From Liolophura sinensis (lineage: Eukaryota > Mollusca > Polyplacophora > Chitonida > Chitonidae), in NCBI RefSeq assembly GCF_032854445.1, contig NC_088300.1, positions 3,970,001 through 4,034,000 on the forward strand: a stretch of 64,000 nucleotides of DNA, in the 5' to 3' direction. Positions 1-12,760 of this stretch are shown here, one piece after another. The notes under the pieces were generated by a model. The model did not search any database. It saw nothing but the letters and a program-made list of their open reading frames with translations, and was not told the origin of the DNA. A program made the translations under genes and the position numbers. Positions within the stretch are counted from its first letter, which is position 1. Each line of letters opens with the position of its first letter.

Positions 1-1117
1 CCTAAAAGCGAAAAGGTGTAAAGAAACATGACGAACTCAATTATATATATATAATACTATTTCATGTCAGGTTAAATGACACGAACATTTGCAGTGTCTT
101 TGAAACCCTTGAATGGGAATTAAGCCGATGGAGGGGAGGGACTTTAATTGAAATATCCTTTCTTCAGCGGTAATTATAATCACAAAGGCGTCGTAAGTAA
201 AGTATCAGTTTCCTCAGAATGAGTCAGTAACGTACACACAACTTGTTTTCTAAACACTAACTTTTTCGAAAGCAAATTTGGTCTTCTCCCCCGCATTCTG
301 CTTTCCTGTGGTGCAGTTATTTACTTCAGCTCGATTTTCACATATTTACTTTAACTGGGCCCAGAATTTGATCTCAGTCAACCTTAGCGACCTTTGGCAA
401 GCCAAGCACCCAGCCTGAACCACAAGTTCCCTTCTGACTCCAGCGTTACACCCACCGGCAATAAAATCACTGTAAATAAAACTATCAATTATACTTGCAA
501 AGAACTCGCACAGGGGAAAAATGAGGTGGAGCAGAAGATCACCACATCACAAAGACTTCCCGACGTAATTAAAATGCGTATTTGTGTTTGAAACGATTTC
601 TCTGGCTGAATTTTGGTGTAGTTAGGCTATCAGCAGATACCCACAAAAGAATGATCTGATTTTGTGGCGAAATATAACTGGTTTACAGACAATGGAAGAG
701 TCAGAAAAATAAGCTCGTAAAAGAGGAAATGAATAAATCAATCCAGACTCAAGACCTGGCACAAGAACGAGTCACGATTATGGCACGGCAAGACTTAAAG
801 CTGAGAGGGACAAAAACTGCCTGATTAGCCGTGTGACATAAATCAACAACATAGTTGCAGACGGGAACTATACGTGGTAATGCGTGTCAAATGTAGGGTT
901 AAACCAACTCAATGCTCCTTGTTTTTAAACCGTAGGTATGGATACCGGGTGTCAGTTAAATAATAAATGGTGACTATCATTTACATTCAGCTGTGTCCTT
1001 TTAAGCAGGCTTTAAAACGCCTGGATGGCAAACACGTCATTTCTTTTAGAGGTGAATGATTGATGGAATGCTATGTAATTATGTCGTATACTGTAGCGGC
1101 TTTGTCACTCTCTTTAC
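1..1117. other. No gene seen; presumed first intron of the IGFBP-domain gene
   Basis: AT-rich unique sequence with no exon recognised on either strand. If the exon at 1118-1382 is real, this stretch is its first intron or part of it. A 65-codon open frame at 394-591 has no recognisable family features and no convincing splice context. Confidence 0.4.
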
Positions 1118-1382
1118 CTTTCTTGGTAGGACTGTCATGCCGAACACTGGGTTGGTAAACATCGGTAGAGCACACGTTACAGCAGCCACAGTGGTCCTTT
1201 ACTACCATGGCAACACAGTACTGAAGTGTCGGGCAGGCCTCTTCGTCACACTCCCCGCACTGCCCAACCTCACGCGCCTCCGCTACGCTATCCGCTTCAT
1301 CCGATAAGAAACGCGAGGTGAACGCCGAGGAAACTCCCAAACACACGGCCGCAAACACTAACAGGCTACTCCAGTTCGTCAT
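1118..1382 (-). CDS. First coding exon of a secreted IGFBP-domain protein (partial gene)
   Basis: The exon opens with an ATG and encodes a clear signal peptide (residues about 1-20: charged start, hydrophobic LLVFAAVCLGVSSA core). From about residue 41 there is a cysteine pattern C-x2-C-x4-C-x5-C-x8-C-x-C-C-x2-C containing the CGCCxxC signature of the insulin-like growth factor binding protein N-terminal domain. The frame runs on to 1071, but a good donor (AAAG/GTAAAG, GT at 1117-1116) suggests the exon ends at 1118, as is usual for IGFBP-type first exons. Later exons would lie to the left, outside the window. In molluscs such domains occur in perlustrin-like, single-IGFBP-domain, HtrA-like and Kazal-containing proteins; which one this is cannot be told from exon 1. 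The product is probably secreted and may bind insulin-like peptides. The domain call is solid; the gene identity is open. Confidence 0.72.
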
Positions 1383-4300
1383 CTTTAGGTTGGTAGTCCG
1401 TCCTTACGTCCATTCAAATATATCATTTCACAGAAACACAAACACGTAAATTCTCCCGTGTTATAGATGAAAACCAAAATCCATGAATAAGATAAACTTC
1501 ACTGTATAAGTAATTCGCTGTGTTAGTAATTCTCTAACAGCGAACTTTATGTCAAACTTTATATCCGGAAAGATATGGAAACCTTATTCCATCCCTGGGC
1601 TGTCACGGCAGCAGCGAGTTCGGTCTGTCCGATGCGAATGAATGGCTTCAGTCCGGGAAACTCCCACGGTTGTCCATTTCCCGGCGACACACGCCTCAGA
1701 CAGTCGCAACGGAGGCTGTGTGCGAATAGCGACCAGGGCCTTGCCTATAGCTGTCAGTTAACAACAGCAACTCTTAATTTTAACAAAACCACAAACATTC
1801 TTCCTCTGTCAAGCCCACCTTCCCACGTCACTCTATTCCAATCGCCACGTGCGACTCGCCATCAAAAGTGATTGGCATTCGGACTTCAGTCGATTGGCTC
1901 AAGTCGTGGGCGGGTCGATTTCCTTTTGGCGGGGAAACCTATTTCGACAGGGTTATTATACCCTTGGTTAATTACCACTCATTTGTCCTCAAGCTGTTAA
2001 ACATACAGAGCTTAAGCTTTTGCTAACAAAGCTTGTGCGTACACACAAATTATATCCTGGAAATCGAAAAGGCTTGCAAGACTGACCTGCCTGTGACCCC
2101 CATCTCACGGCGTTAAGTGGTCTGACCCACGTGAAGTCATCGTCACACGCACTGGGAAAGTTTCTGTAAGAAGCTGCCAAGTTTTTACCAAATGCAAGTC
2201 GGAACGGCATAACGTTCATATGAGCGGCGCGGAAAAGTGCTGGTTCCCTCAGTCCCGCATGTATACATGAACATTCAATACTGTCAAATACACTTGTTTA
2301 AGTGAAACCTATGTTCTACCTTTGTAAATTGCATGTTGTTGTTTTTTAATATATTAGTCTATGTAATGTATACTACTCATGCGAAAAATTCTATTGATAC
2401 GACATTTGCTCCATTTGCATAAAATAATCCTGAAATGAGCTGCATAAGATATATTATATGTCATTATTGTCAACATCATGTGATGTCATGGATCATTATA
2501 TCTGTTAAATGTTTAGTAAATGATTCATTATCTATACTTACCGCCATTTGTCAGCTATCCCAAAACCCTCCGACTTGAAGTCGCCGACAAACCGACCGTA
2601 GCTGTATTCGAGCACGCACCTCAGTGGTCAGTCTAGGGCCGATTGCATGCGTTTGTCTAGCCAGGGACGGATCGTAAATTTATGATTCATTTAGTGTGTC
2701 CTCCTAAGCCACTTAACAAATTGGGAAATCAATCAGGCAATATTAGTCCACCGGAACTGTCAAGCATTCCGTAGTTCATGTTCGATTGGGTACCTGTAGG
2801 CCTACATGTATATTCACCCTCCCAATCAAACATTCAGCTATTGCGACACCCTGTAAATCTGATACGGGCCCAGTCGGCTGTCATTTGCGAGTACACGGGT
2901 TAGTCGTGCTTGAAGACTGAGGTAACCTGTAACATAAAGCATTTTCACGCCTCTAGTGATATAAGCTAGAGATGATAGCCAGCGGTCAGGCTCTTTAATA
3001 ACTCTTGTCTAAGCGTTTTACAATGACAGCCCGAGGCTAATACGTAATCGATCCAATAGTCCTGTTGTCAATAGCTGTCAAGCGTGTAACATACATGTTT
3101 ATTACATCTTCATGCTATATAGAGAGGAGAGTGCTGAACAAACCCAGTGTTGAAAGGATCTGCTGTTCACACCATTGTTATCCCGCCGCTCGATCATGGG
3201 CAGATCGTATGAGAACCCTGTGTTTGTGTGCTTTCGTGGTTACAAAACGCTTTTACACAAGGCAAGAGTGAATCAAACGGCGTTAATTATAGCATTTGCA
3301 TACTTCCACAGCTCGGCCGCTACAAGAATAGCTGCCGCTAACGTGTGAAAACGCCCCAATTCTGCATGGTGTCGCCGAGTCGAACAGTACACCTGCATAT
3401 AAACTTACCCTTTAACACAGTCTTTTTTCTATTATGAAAGGATCTGGAACGTTGACGATTACGTGGCTCAGCTAAATTTTAATTAGAATGTTACACAACC
3501 CAAAGCGTAAAGACTTTTGTTGAATGGGGTTCAATCCCAGCTAGCTTGAGTCACGCTCAAAGCTTTCAAAATTGCTACTCGAGACTCTGTAGGGGCTTAA
3601 TGGTCGTCAGATGGGTTAAGGTGAGCACGCTCTGGCCGGTGTCAGTATAGGATTCTGGTTGAGTGGAGTGTCATGTCTGGTGTCGTACTTCGTCATGGCG
3701 TTCAATTCAAGCTGTGTAAAATAATAGTGTCAATAGTGTAAAATAAAACGGCCTTGGGTCGGGTCTGCCACAAGGAGACCTCCGGAACTTCAAATGATGA
3801 AAGCGGCTTTAAAGGACAAGACAGCACCTGGCTAAAAATATTTTAATTTCCAAAAAGTATCATACTTCATAATTTTAATGAGATTTGACCTAATAACATG
3901 TAGAACAAAATGACTATACTGCGGACAGACAAATTATTTGGTGCCCGTCAGCAGTACACTGAAGCCAGCAAGGGAAGTACAGAGGTGTTCAAGGTAACTT
4001 TACGGAACAAGACAGGGCTGTGATAGTATACGTAATCACAGCCCTACAGAGGTACGTCTCGGCCCAAACCGCATTCATTTCCCCAAATATATTTTTGTCG
4101 TTCATTTTACCGTTTAGTCAACAGTGTCTAAATAACAAATATCAGAGAGTGCAAAGTTCAGTACGGATGCCGAGGGTTTGTGGAAATGAGAAGACGGCAT
4201 CTCACCGGATAATGCTTAAAATTAATTAAATGAACTGCTTTCATCTTAAAGGCTACTGCTACAAAACTGAAGCATAAAATCCAGAGAATGTCGAATGTCT

Positions 4301-6590
4301 AGATCAGCCTAAGTGGTGCTTAGATGCATTTATTTCAGAATTGAGCATGAATCTAACTGTACAACAATCCTACTGTAATTTTGTAAACATTTAAAAGGGT
4401 CAAAATCACCAGCAAAACCTTTCCGGAGGCCACGAGCTGAACCAGGAAAACCTCGGCCGTGTGTCTGCAGTAAGGCTGTTTAAACACAGTTGCTGGAGAC
4501 CTTTGTGAATGAAATAGTAGGCCTATTGTATCAACAATCCAAGCAGTGGAAGAAATATTCTTCCAGTATGGCTATTTTACGAGAAAGCTGTATTTATCAC
4601 TTGGGCCACAACACATCGCCACATTTTTATCTGGCATAGACTACTGCTTAGACTATTATAGGGAAAATGCGTTCGACGTTAGAGAGCTAGAGTAAACGTG
4701 ATGTCACCTTTCTCTAGATAATGGAAACATGATAAAGCGGTGTCAAGAGGAAGTTTCATTAAACTTTTACTGGGTTGAAAAAAATCTAAAACAATATTTA
4801 ATTCCGGTTTAAGATACTTTGAGGGGTAGTCTTTCAGTAGACATAAACATTAGTCAGGTGCTGTATTTCACTTTAAAACCAGCTCTGAGAGCGACTGGCC
4901 ATGATCCGAGATTCACATCCACGCTGAATGCTCTGTATCTTTTTATTTTAAACATTACCGAAATTTATAAAGAAATTATAACCACCTTTTTCAAATTCTA
5001 GAAATGTTTTAACACTATATGAATACAGTATAGGTACAAGTCTGATATTTAGTAAAAGGCAATAATTTGAGCTGTTCGAGGCAAATACAGAAAACTGGAT
5101 CCGAGTTGCCCCAGTCGGTGTTTTGCCAACAATATCCTCTCTAACCGAAACCTGCTGTCGTAGCGCAGAGACATGCAGAGGACAAGACATCTAAAAAGAC
5201 AGTCCCTGGTTAATAAAGACAGTATACAAATCTATATTCTGAAGGAGTTACTGGAAATATCAGTACGTATCTCAGATGTACTATAAACTCTTCACAGTAA
5301 ACAAATTAGCAATATTGCAGCCTACATCAAATTTCAGAGTTATATACCACAGTTGCAATATGTAACTATTACCCGAGAAGCACAGCCACGAACGATACAA
5401 TGTGACACGCTTTCTAATATGTTGTCGTTAGCTAAACAATCCCATCATGGGCCGATTTCTTCAACTAAAAGCAACGGCTGTGTCCATAACTGTGACTGGT
5501 ATAGTTGCACATTTGTATTCGAGCACTTACCGCCAAGGAAATCCCATTCACAGGCTCACATTTTCTCGTCATATCCGTTTACTGAAAATTATCTGAATTT
5601 TTATCCCAGATTCCTCTGCAAATCTACCATTTTTTCGCAAGGTACTATACACTAGTTTTGCGACTACAGAGTACATCTGTATTTATGATATCCTGCTGAC
5701 GACAAGTCTCTGGCTATATCTAAAAACGAATTGTCTTCAGCGGCCGTATGTATATTTATTATGTATTAATTTAGTTATTAATTGAGCATTATTTTATTTA
5801 GTATATCTTTGCCATGATGAATGTAATGCGGCTATAAACGGTACCCTGTACCTGTTCACGCTGTCTAACCTTGCTAACGGCACAGAGGCATTGGTCAGAG
5901 GCTATGTGCAGTTGAACCATATTGCAAACTTAATACAGAGAAGTAATCGTACAATGAACTTCCTGGAAATGGCACCAAAAAAACATAAAACAAGGAATAT
6001 TGGTATAAAATGGTGGGTTTTGCTACCAGACAGATATATTGACTGCTTCTATCTAATTTCCTGGTTCACCGGGTAGTATGATATACGTCAGTAGGGTATT
6101 TGGACTGCATGGCCAGTCTGACCAGATGTCTCCTCTACGTCGGCCGCCTGACCAGTTTATTAGTTATTGATTTCGCACTGATAATGGACAAAAACAAACA
6201 TCCTTTATAACTGAATGTGGTCATGCAAAATGACGTAGCTATTAGTAGGCAATTAATATAGCCTATCAAACTAAATGAAAGATTATTGTATCCACTCCTT
6301 CAATGACATAGAGAACAGAACAAACTAAGCCTTTAATTAAAGTCCATTAAGGTCGTCTGGTATGGAAGTCCGGCTGTATGTTAAAAAAAAGACAAGACCA
6401 GACCAAACGTATATATCCATCGATAAAGTATCCCGCATGAACTTTAAAAAGCAGAACTTTTTTTTGTATTTTTGTGATGTTGCATAGCTGAGATATTGCA
6501 GGAAGAAAAATTGCGCTCATTGAGAAACCCGAGGGGGCGATTGTTGCCAATGAGGTCACGATGTCCCTGTTTTGCTTTTTAACCTTCTGA
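1383..6590. other. Noncoding unique DNA; 5' flank of the IGFBP-domain gene at its left end
   Basis: The first few hundred bases should contain the promoter of the minus-strand IGFBP-domain exon. Two ATTGG motifs (inverted CCAAT boxes, near 1872 and 1893) and a CACGTG E-box near 1845 lie there, about 450-500 bp upstream of the ATG. The rest is AT-rich with only short, featureless open frames. I see no exon, tRNA or repeat array in it. Confidence 0.4.
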
Positions 6591-6822
6591 GTGTGGGGAA
6601 GGAGTGATGGTCAGTACGGTTTCTCAAAGACGAGGTATGAATTCGTTAGTGTGGGGAAAGAGTTATGGTCAACATAGTTTCTCTAACATGGCGTATGAGT
6701 TCGTTAGTGTGGGGAACGAGTGATGGTCCATACGGTTTCTCTAACATGGCGTATGAATTCGTTAGTGTGGGGAACGAGTGATGGACCATACGGTTTCTCT
6801 AACATGGCGTATGAATTCGTTT
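6591..6822. repeat. 58-bp tandem repeat, 4 copies
   Basis: Units begin with GTGTGGGG at 6591, 6649, 6707 and 6765, exactly 58 bp apart, and differ by a few substitutions. Each copy carries GAGTGATGGTC and ends with GTATGAATTCGTTA or a near variant. The array lies about 150 bp before an unrelated 54-bp array. It is a minisatellite with no coding signal. Confidence 0.93.
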
Positions 6823-6974
6823 TAATTCCAGATTAAAAGTTAATTTATGAAGTGACCAAGTACATCAAAACAAAATGGATGTGCTCGTTTAGGTCTGTTT
6901 CCAATCGTCGCCGAAAAGCTATCTTTTGTGGTCCTTTAATTCTCCCGTTAGAATGACGATGACAAGATGTTGAT

Positions 6975-7822
6975 GATCCTAAGCCACTGCACCCTTACTG
7001 GGCACGGTGTCAGGTATGGATTCTTGATGTTCAGAAGCCACTGCACCCTTACTGGACACGGTGTCAGGTATGGATTCTTGATGTTCAGAAGTTACTGCAC
7101 CCTTACTGGGCACGGTGTCAGGTATGGATTCTTGATGTTCAGAAGTTACTGCACCCTTACTGGGCACGGTGTCAGGTATGGATTCTTGATGTTCAGAAGT
7201 TATTGCACCCTTACTAGGCACGGTGTCAGGTATGGATTCTTGATGTTCAGAAGTTACTGCACCCTTACTGGGCACGGTGTCAGGTATGGATTCTTGATGT
7301 TCAGAAGTTACTGCACCCTTACTGGGCACGGTGTCAGGTATGGATTCTTGATGTTCAGAAGTTATTGCACCCTTACTAGGCACGGTGTCAGGTATGGATT
7401 CTTGATATTCAGAAGTTACTGCACCCTTACTGGGCACGGTGTCAGGTATAGATTCTTGATGTTCAGAAGTTATTGCACCCTTACTAGGCACGGTGTCAGG
7501 TATGGATTCTTGATATTCAGAAGTTACTGCACCCTTACTGGGCACGTTATCACATATGGCTTCTTGATGTTCCGATGTTACTGCGCCATGACACTGGATG
7601 GTGTCATGTATGGCTTCTTGACGTTCACTGGGCCAACTGTCACGTATGTCTTTTTTGATATTTCGAAGTTAAGGCGACCTGGTTGGGAACGGTGTCACGT
7701 ATGGCTTCTTGATCTTCCTAAGTTACTGTCACCTAGTTGGGACGGTGTCATATATGGTTTCTTGATGTTTCGAAGTCCCTGCATCCTGATTGGGCGTAGT
7801 GCCATGTATGGCTTTTGATGTT
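6975..7822. repeat. 54-bp minisatellite, about 10 near-perfect and 5 degenerate copies
   Basis: Copies starting at 6981, 7035, 7089 and so on are exactly 54 bp apart and almost identical up to about 7550. From there to 7822 the copies decay, with substitutions and small indels, as is typical of an array edge. Because 54 is a multiple of 3, long frames stay open through the array on both strands (plus strand 6967-7818; minus strand about 7545-6979, an 18-residue repeat). Both frames being open argues for a by-product of periodicity rather than a protein. No flanking splice sites or conserved domain were seen. Confidence 0.93.
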
Positions 7823-9227
7823 CAACATAAGGAGGGCAAGACTAGATTCATCCGAAGTTACTGCGTTTTTTTGATGTTTCACTTGAAGAAGTTAATATCT
7901 GGTTGTGACTGATGTCAAGGCCTTGCAGTAAGACAAAAGTGCAAGGACTGAATTTGGGCGCTTGTGGGTGTTTTAAGTGTCGAGTGAATGTGTGTGGTTC
8001 CTGTGGGTATGCGTGCTTCAATCCAAGAGACAAGGGCATGTATGTGATGTGATCTGACGTCCTTACTGGTTGAAGGCTGGTATATGAATGTGTTTCGACG
8101 CATAGATTTAGGAATCTTTAATATCACGCAGACTGTGCTCACCAGGAATGTCGATTGCCAAATAAATATATCTTAGCTGTGGTTAAAAACAAAACCGAAA
8201 AAACAAAGAGATCAACTGAATTAGAAGTTATTAACTGCGTGGTAAGAGAACACAGCGGACATAATCAGGGTACCTCTTTATGTTTGTTCTCTTCCACCTT
8301 TACAAGTGTTCAATGTCCGTTCTGCAACAACATTAGGATATCCTCTGTCTGGACAGTTTGCAACTGTTAACTAAACACGCTCGATAGTTTGTCCTCCAAC
8401 AGCGAGTTAAGATAACCGAGAAGTTAAAATGTTTCAGCCAGGAAACAGCTGAGGGATGCCTGACTACTGTGTGGCCTTAAACAGCCCAACTGTTAGCGTC
8501 AGCGGCAGACTGGCGATAGGATAACACAGTAGCCGCGTGAAATAAGAGAGCATAATAAACAAAGCTGTGTCCAAGTCCCAGAACTGTTTGTTGCCATCTT
8601 ATGTTTGAGTATTACAACATGCTGGCTAAATCAGAAGTACACATACTATTCCCTCCAACCTGTAGGTTTTCTTTTACTGGATAGATGGGAAACGAAAACA
8701 GTGACGGTTAACATGACGTTCATCTTGTTATCTGTTAATCTGAAATATGCAATAGTGCCAAGTTTCCATCATACTGTCACGTGGCATTTGTCTACACATG
8801 CAGTTGGAGAGATTCCTTCTGACCACCATGGGGTCATAGAGTTAGAAGTCTGTAGCGGTCTGCTGGATTGCCCAGTTCAACGGCACAGACACGTTCAGTT
8901 GTTGTAACCGTCTTTATATAAAGGGGTAGTTTAAATGACATTATTGATGTATAATTGTAGTTAACATTAGATCTTACAGACAGAAAATGTACCAATCCTC
9001 TTCTAGTGCCGCTCACAGGAAACAGATTCTCAAAAATATTTACAGAATTATATCTGTTTCGAATTCATATTACTCTAAACAAAAATCTCATCATTTTAGT
9101 TGGTTTTCCTCGAATGCATCCTTTGATAAGAGAGTTATTTGTAGCTGTGTACACACGGATATTAAGCAGACTAAACAATTTACCGACTTACTTTGCATTA
9201 TATCGTCGCCTATATTTAGACCTTTAG
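7823..9227. other. Noncoding unique DNA
   Basis: No exon, RNA gene or array recognised. The open frames (for example 8605-8907) show no family features and overlap one another on both strands. Confidence 0.4.
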
Positions 9228-9575
9228 TGTTGATGCTTACCTTAGCACGGGAGCGGCGAGTACGAACCTTACAACGGGCACACGAGATGCAGGTTCAATC
9301 CCGGCATTGGACAGGTAATTTGTTAAGTTCCCTGCTCCCATTGTTCGTGGGAACTCGCACACTGACAATAAGCCGTCAGTGGCGTTTGTGTGACTGCTTA
9401 GGCAGTGCTGCGTTCTTCGAAGGCCATGCACTTGTCTTCCACCATGATGGTATTGCATGTCTGCCGGTGACACGTGGGAAATGTCGTCTGTCGTTTTTTT
9501 ACCCCAGGAACTTCGGGTTTATCCAAGCATAAAACTGTTCCTGAGTAAGATGTTAAACAACAATCAAAATAAAAT
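9228..9575 (+). mobile_element. tRNA-derived SINE, family C, full-length copy
   Basis: The 5' part resembles a tRNA and has a box-B-like GGTTCAATCCCGGCA near 9291. The body follows (GCATTGGACAGG, then the ACACGTGGGAAATGTCGTC segment). The 3' tail ends GATGTTAAACAACAATCAAAATAAA. The same order of segments recurs at 48956-49331 on the plus strand and, inverted, at 51690-51906, so it is a dispersed family. A long open frame crosses the element and should not be read as a gene. Target-site duplications were not identified. Confidence 0.75.
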
Positions 9576-10116
9576 GATATGGCGATACTAATATTAACAG
9601 TCTGATATCATTGAAAACCATAAGTAGTGTCAAAGATGTAAGGGTTAGAAAGTCTACTATAAAGAAGTGAGTATTCAGCCATAAACGCATGAGGAAAACC
9701 AAATTACTACATTTACATACATTTAAGCTCTATTTAGATGTTCAGTAATTGCTAAAATCCTTGTAAGTATTAATCGTGTAAATGACATTGAATTTTTCGG
9801 TTGCATTTCGTCGAGGTAGAAAAAACGAACTATAATCATACTAATAATTCTACAAGTTTTGCAATTACAGCGGTATGAAATGTATATCGTGCTGACTGTC
9901 GTTCTCTCTGTGGTGTAATAAGTTTAAAATAAAATTTCGGTTTAGCTGCCCAGGCACGCCACGTAAAGAGAAACATGACCTAATAAAGCGAAAATGCATT
10001 TTTGACAACAACTATGGCTTCCTGTTTCACAAAGCGATTTCAGAATTTCCTCTAAAAATGTAATCCAAATTAACCTTTTAAATATATGCATCAAAAACAA
10101 AACAATTACAGTCAAA
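9576..10116. other. Noncoding unique DNA
   Basis: AT-rich sequence between a SINE and a 32-bp array; nothing gene-like seen. Confidence 0.4.
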
Positions 10117-10430
10117 TACAATTTCAGCCAAATTGACTGTTGTGGTAGTACAATTTCAGCCAAATTGACCGCTGTGGTAGTACAATTTCAGCCATATTGA
10201 CCGCTGCAGTAGTACAATTTCGGCCAAATTGACCGCTGTAGTATTACAATTTCAGCCAAATTGACCGCTGTGGTAGTACAATTTCAGCCAAATTGACCGC
10301 TGTGGTAGTACAATTTCAGCCAAATTGACCGCTGTAGTAGTACAATTTCAGCCAAATTGACCGCTGTGGTAGTACAATTTCAGCCATATTGACCGTTGCG
10401 GTAGTACAATTTCAGCCATATTGACCGCTG
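10117..10430. repeat. 32-bp tandem repeat, 10 copies
   Basis: Units start with TACAATTTCAGCC at 10117 and every 32 bp to 10405. The copies are very similar; the main variants are AAATTG versus ATATTG, and GTGGTAG versus GTAGTAG or GCAGTAG. The unit length is not a multiple of 3, which argues against coding. Confidence 0.95.
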
Positions 10431-11651
10431 AATTTTTATATTTTTATATTCTCTGAAATAAGTATTCAGTCATCACATATTCCTCTGCCTATATCAGTTT
10501 AGACGTCACTCGAGGAACAGTCTTAATTTAAGGCGATCTTTCCTGCTTGAATGCTTTACTATCCAAGCAGCAGTACACGTGTTAACCCTAAAGATAACAT
10601 TTAAGCTGCAAGAGCCTTCATTAACCGGTAGAATAACGAGAACAAGTTGTGGGCAGTTGAAAAACAAGGCAAATATCATGTTAGGATCGTCAGAAAACAT
10701 GGGTAAACCGACCATAATAGGCCTGCACGTGTATTTTGCGTAACACCAGATTCTTCCGCATTCTCACAACACTTACATATGTATATGTCATTATCTCACA
10801 AAAATGCTGCCAGTACCCAATAAAACCGCTTTAATTGTCATAGCGAGTGTAATGCTAGCACTGAAAACTAACACATCGTGCTTCAGCTGGAAGCTCTCAG
10901 CTTTGAAGAACGCATGTTTATTAAGGACATCTGATAGTGTTTACGTATAACGTCTGTTAATTATATTTACTTGTTTTTGGTAAGATTTATGTCGGTGATG
11001 AATAGGTAGGCCATCAGCTGATATCAAGGAGATGTAAATTTCTAGTTGAATTTCTTGGAAGGAAAAAAATGACATGGTAAATTCATTTTAGCATAAATTG
11101 GTGTAACTTTTTCGATAAAAACCTTAAAATCCATTCAATTTACCACTCCTGTACAGTATAAGCGTATATCCCAGATTGGAAAGCTGTGGATACAAATAGG
11201 AGCTGTCAGCCCGCATACCATGCCCAGGGTATTGCTGTCAACTAATAAAACCGTCAAACAGCATTACTGTCTTCACTTTCTGTATCTGGTCACGTGAGTC
11301 ACATCCGGGTGCGTCTGCAGCCTCGACACGTGCAGATTCCATACCTCAGACTGGTTACCATGGCGAATTTAGCCGGGGTATATTCCTGCCTGAAAATCGG
11401 GTTGCTTACAAGATAACAAGCTACACATAAATAGACACAAATACAGGGTGAAAAAGAAGAGCCTAGACATGACATCTGTCCATGTGATAAAAGGTGAACT
11501 CACCGGAGAAGAGATGAAAAATGAGAAAAATTAAGCTGCAACCTGCAGAAGTCTAGTGCTTCTTTATACGATATTCACACACACTGCATAAACTTGACGG
11601 CAACTGAAAATCTTTGGGTAAAATATAAAAGCGCTAACATGCGCGTTTATT
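10431..11651. other. Noncoding unique DNA
   Basis: No convincing exon or repeat family. Short open frames only. Confidence 0.4.
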
Positions 11652-11677
11652 GAGAGAGAGAGAGAGAGAGAGAGAGG

Positions 11678-11738
<61 letters not shown>

Positions 11739-11744
11739 GAGAGA
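11652..11744. repeat. (GA)n microsatellite
   Basis: About 93 bp of nearly pure GA dinucleotide, interrupted by a GGGAGG and a GTGA. Poly-Ser/Leu open frames on the minus strand are simple-sequence artefacts. Confidence 0.98.
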
Positions 11745-11829
11745 ATAATTAACACATTCAGAGAAACGACGGTTTACCCTTTTACAGATGATGTCATACA
11801 CCGGATAAACCATCGGTACTTTATCAACA

Positions 11830-12760
11830 TACATTTAGACAAACCACCAATCTACATTCAGACAAACCATCAACGTTCACTTAGACAAATCATCAACAAT
11901 CACTTTTGACAAACCACTGACAATCACCCTTGACAAATCATCAGCATTCACTCTTGGCAAACCATCAACCTCCACTCTTTACAAACAATCAGCATTCACT
12001 CTTGGCTAACCGTGAACCTTCATTCTTGAGAAACCATCACATTCACTCTTGGCAAGCCATCAGCATTCACTCTTGGCAAACCACCAGCATTCACTTGGCA
12101 AACCACCAGCATTCACTCGTTGTCAAACCACCAGCATTCACTCTTGACAAGCCAGCAATATTCACTTAGACAAACCATCAACAATCAGACAAACCATCTG
12201 CATTTACTCAGCACAAATTATCTACACTCACTCTTGACAAACCACCAGCATTCACTCTTGGCAAACAATCAACCTTCACTCTTGACAAACCACGAGCATT
12301 CACTCTTGGGCAAACCATCAGCATTCACTCTTGGCAAATCACCAGCATTTACTCTGACAAGCCAGCAATATTCACTTAGACAAACCACCAACAATCAGAC
12401 AAACCATTGCATTTACTAAGACAAATTATCTACACTCACTCTTTTTAAACCATCAGCATTCACTCTTGGCAAACAATCAACCTTCACTCAGACAAATTAT
12501 TAACAAGCCATCAACAATCACTCTTGGTAAATTATCAGACTACATTCGGCCATCGACATTCTCTCTTCACAAACCTCCAGCATTCGCTCTTGACAAACCA
12601 TCAATATTCACTCAGACAAACCACCAACAATCACTCCTGACAAATCATCGCATTAACTCTTGGCAAACCATCAACAATCACTCAGGCAAATTATTAACAA
12701 CCATCACCATTCACTCTTGACAAACCATCAGCATTCACTCTTGGCAAACCACCAGGCCAC
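11830..12760. repeat. Diverged tandem array of about 24-bp units
   Basis: Some 38 copies of a unit close to CAAACCATCAGCATTCACTCTTGG. Common variants replace TTGGC with TTGACA or CAGACAA, and many copies have 1-4 base indels. The lower identity compared with the 32-bp and 54-bp arrays suggests an older array. Frames crossing it (11930-12169, 12120-12419, 12466-12720) are by-products. Confidence 0.9.

Noticed and set aside
6967-7818. 283-residue open frame on the plus strand as a repeat protein gene
   Set aside because: It is produced by the 54-bp period; the opposite strand is open too, and no start context, splice site or domain supports it.
9006-9532. 181-residue open frame (8987-9532)
   Set aside because: It runs through a SINE and has no recognisable protein family.
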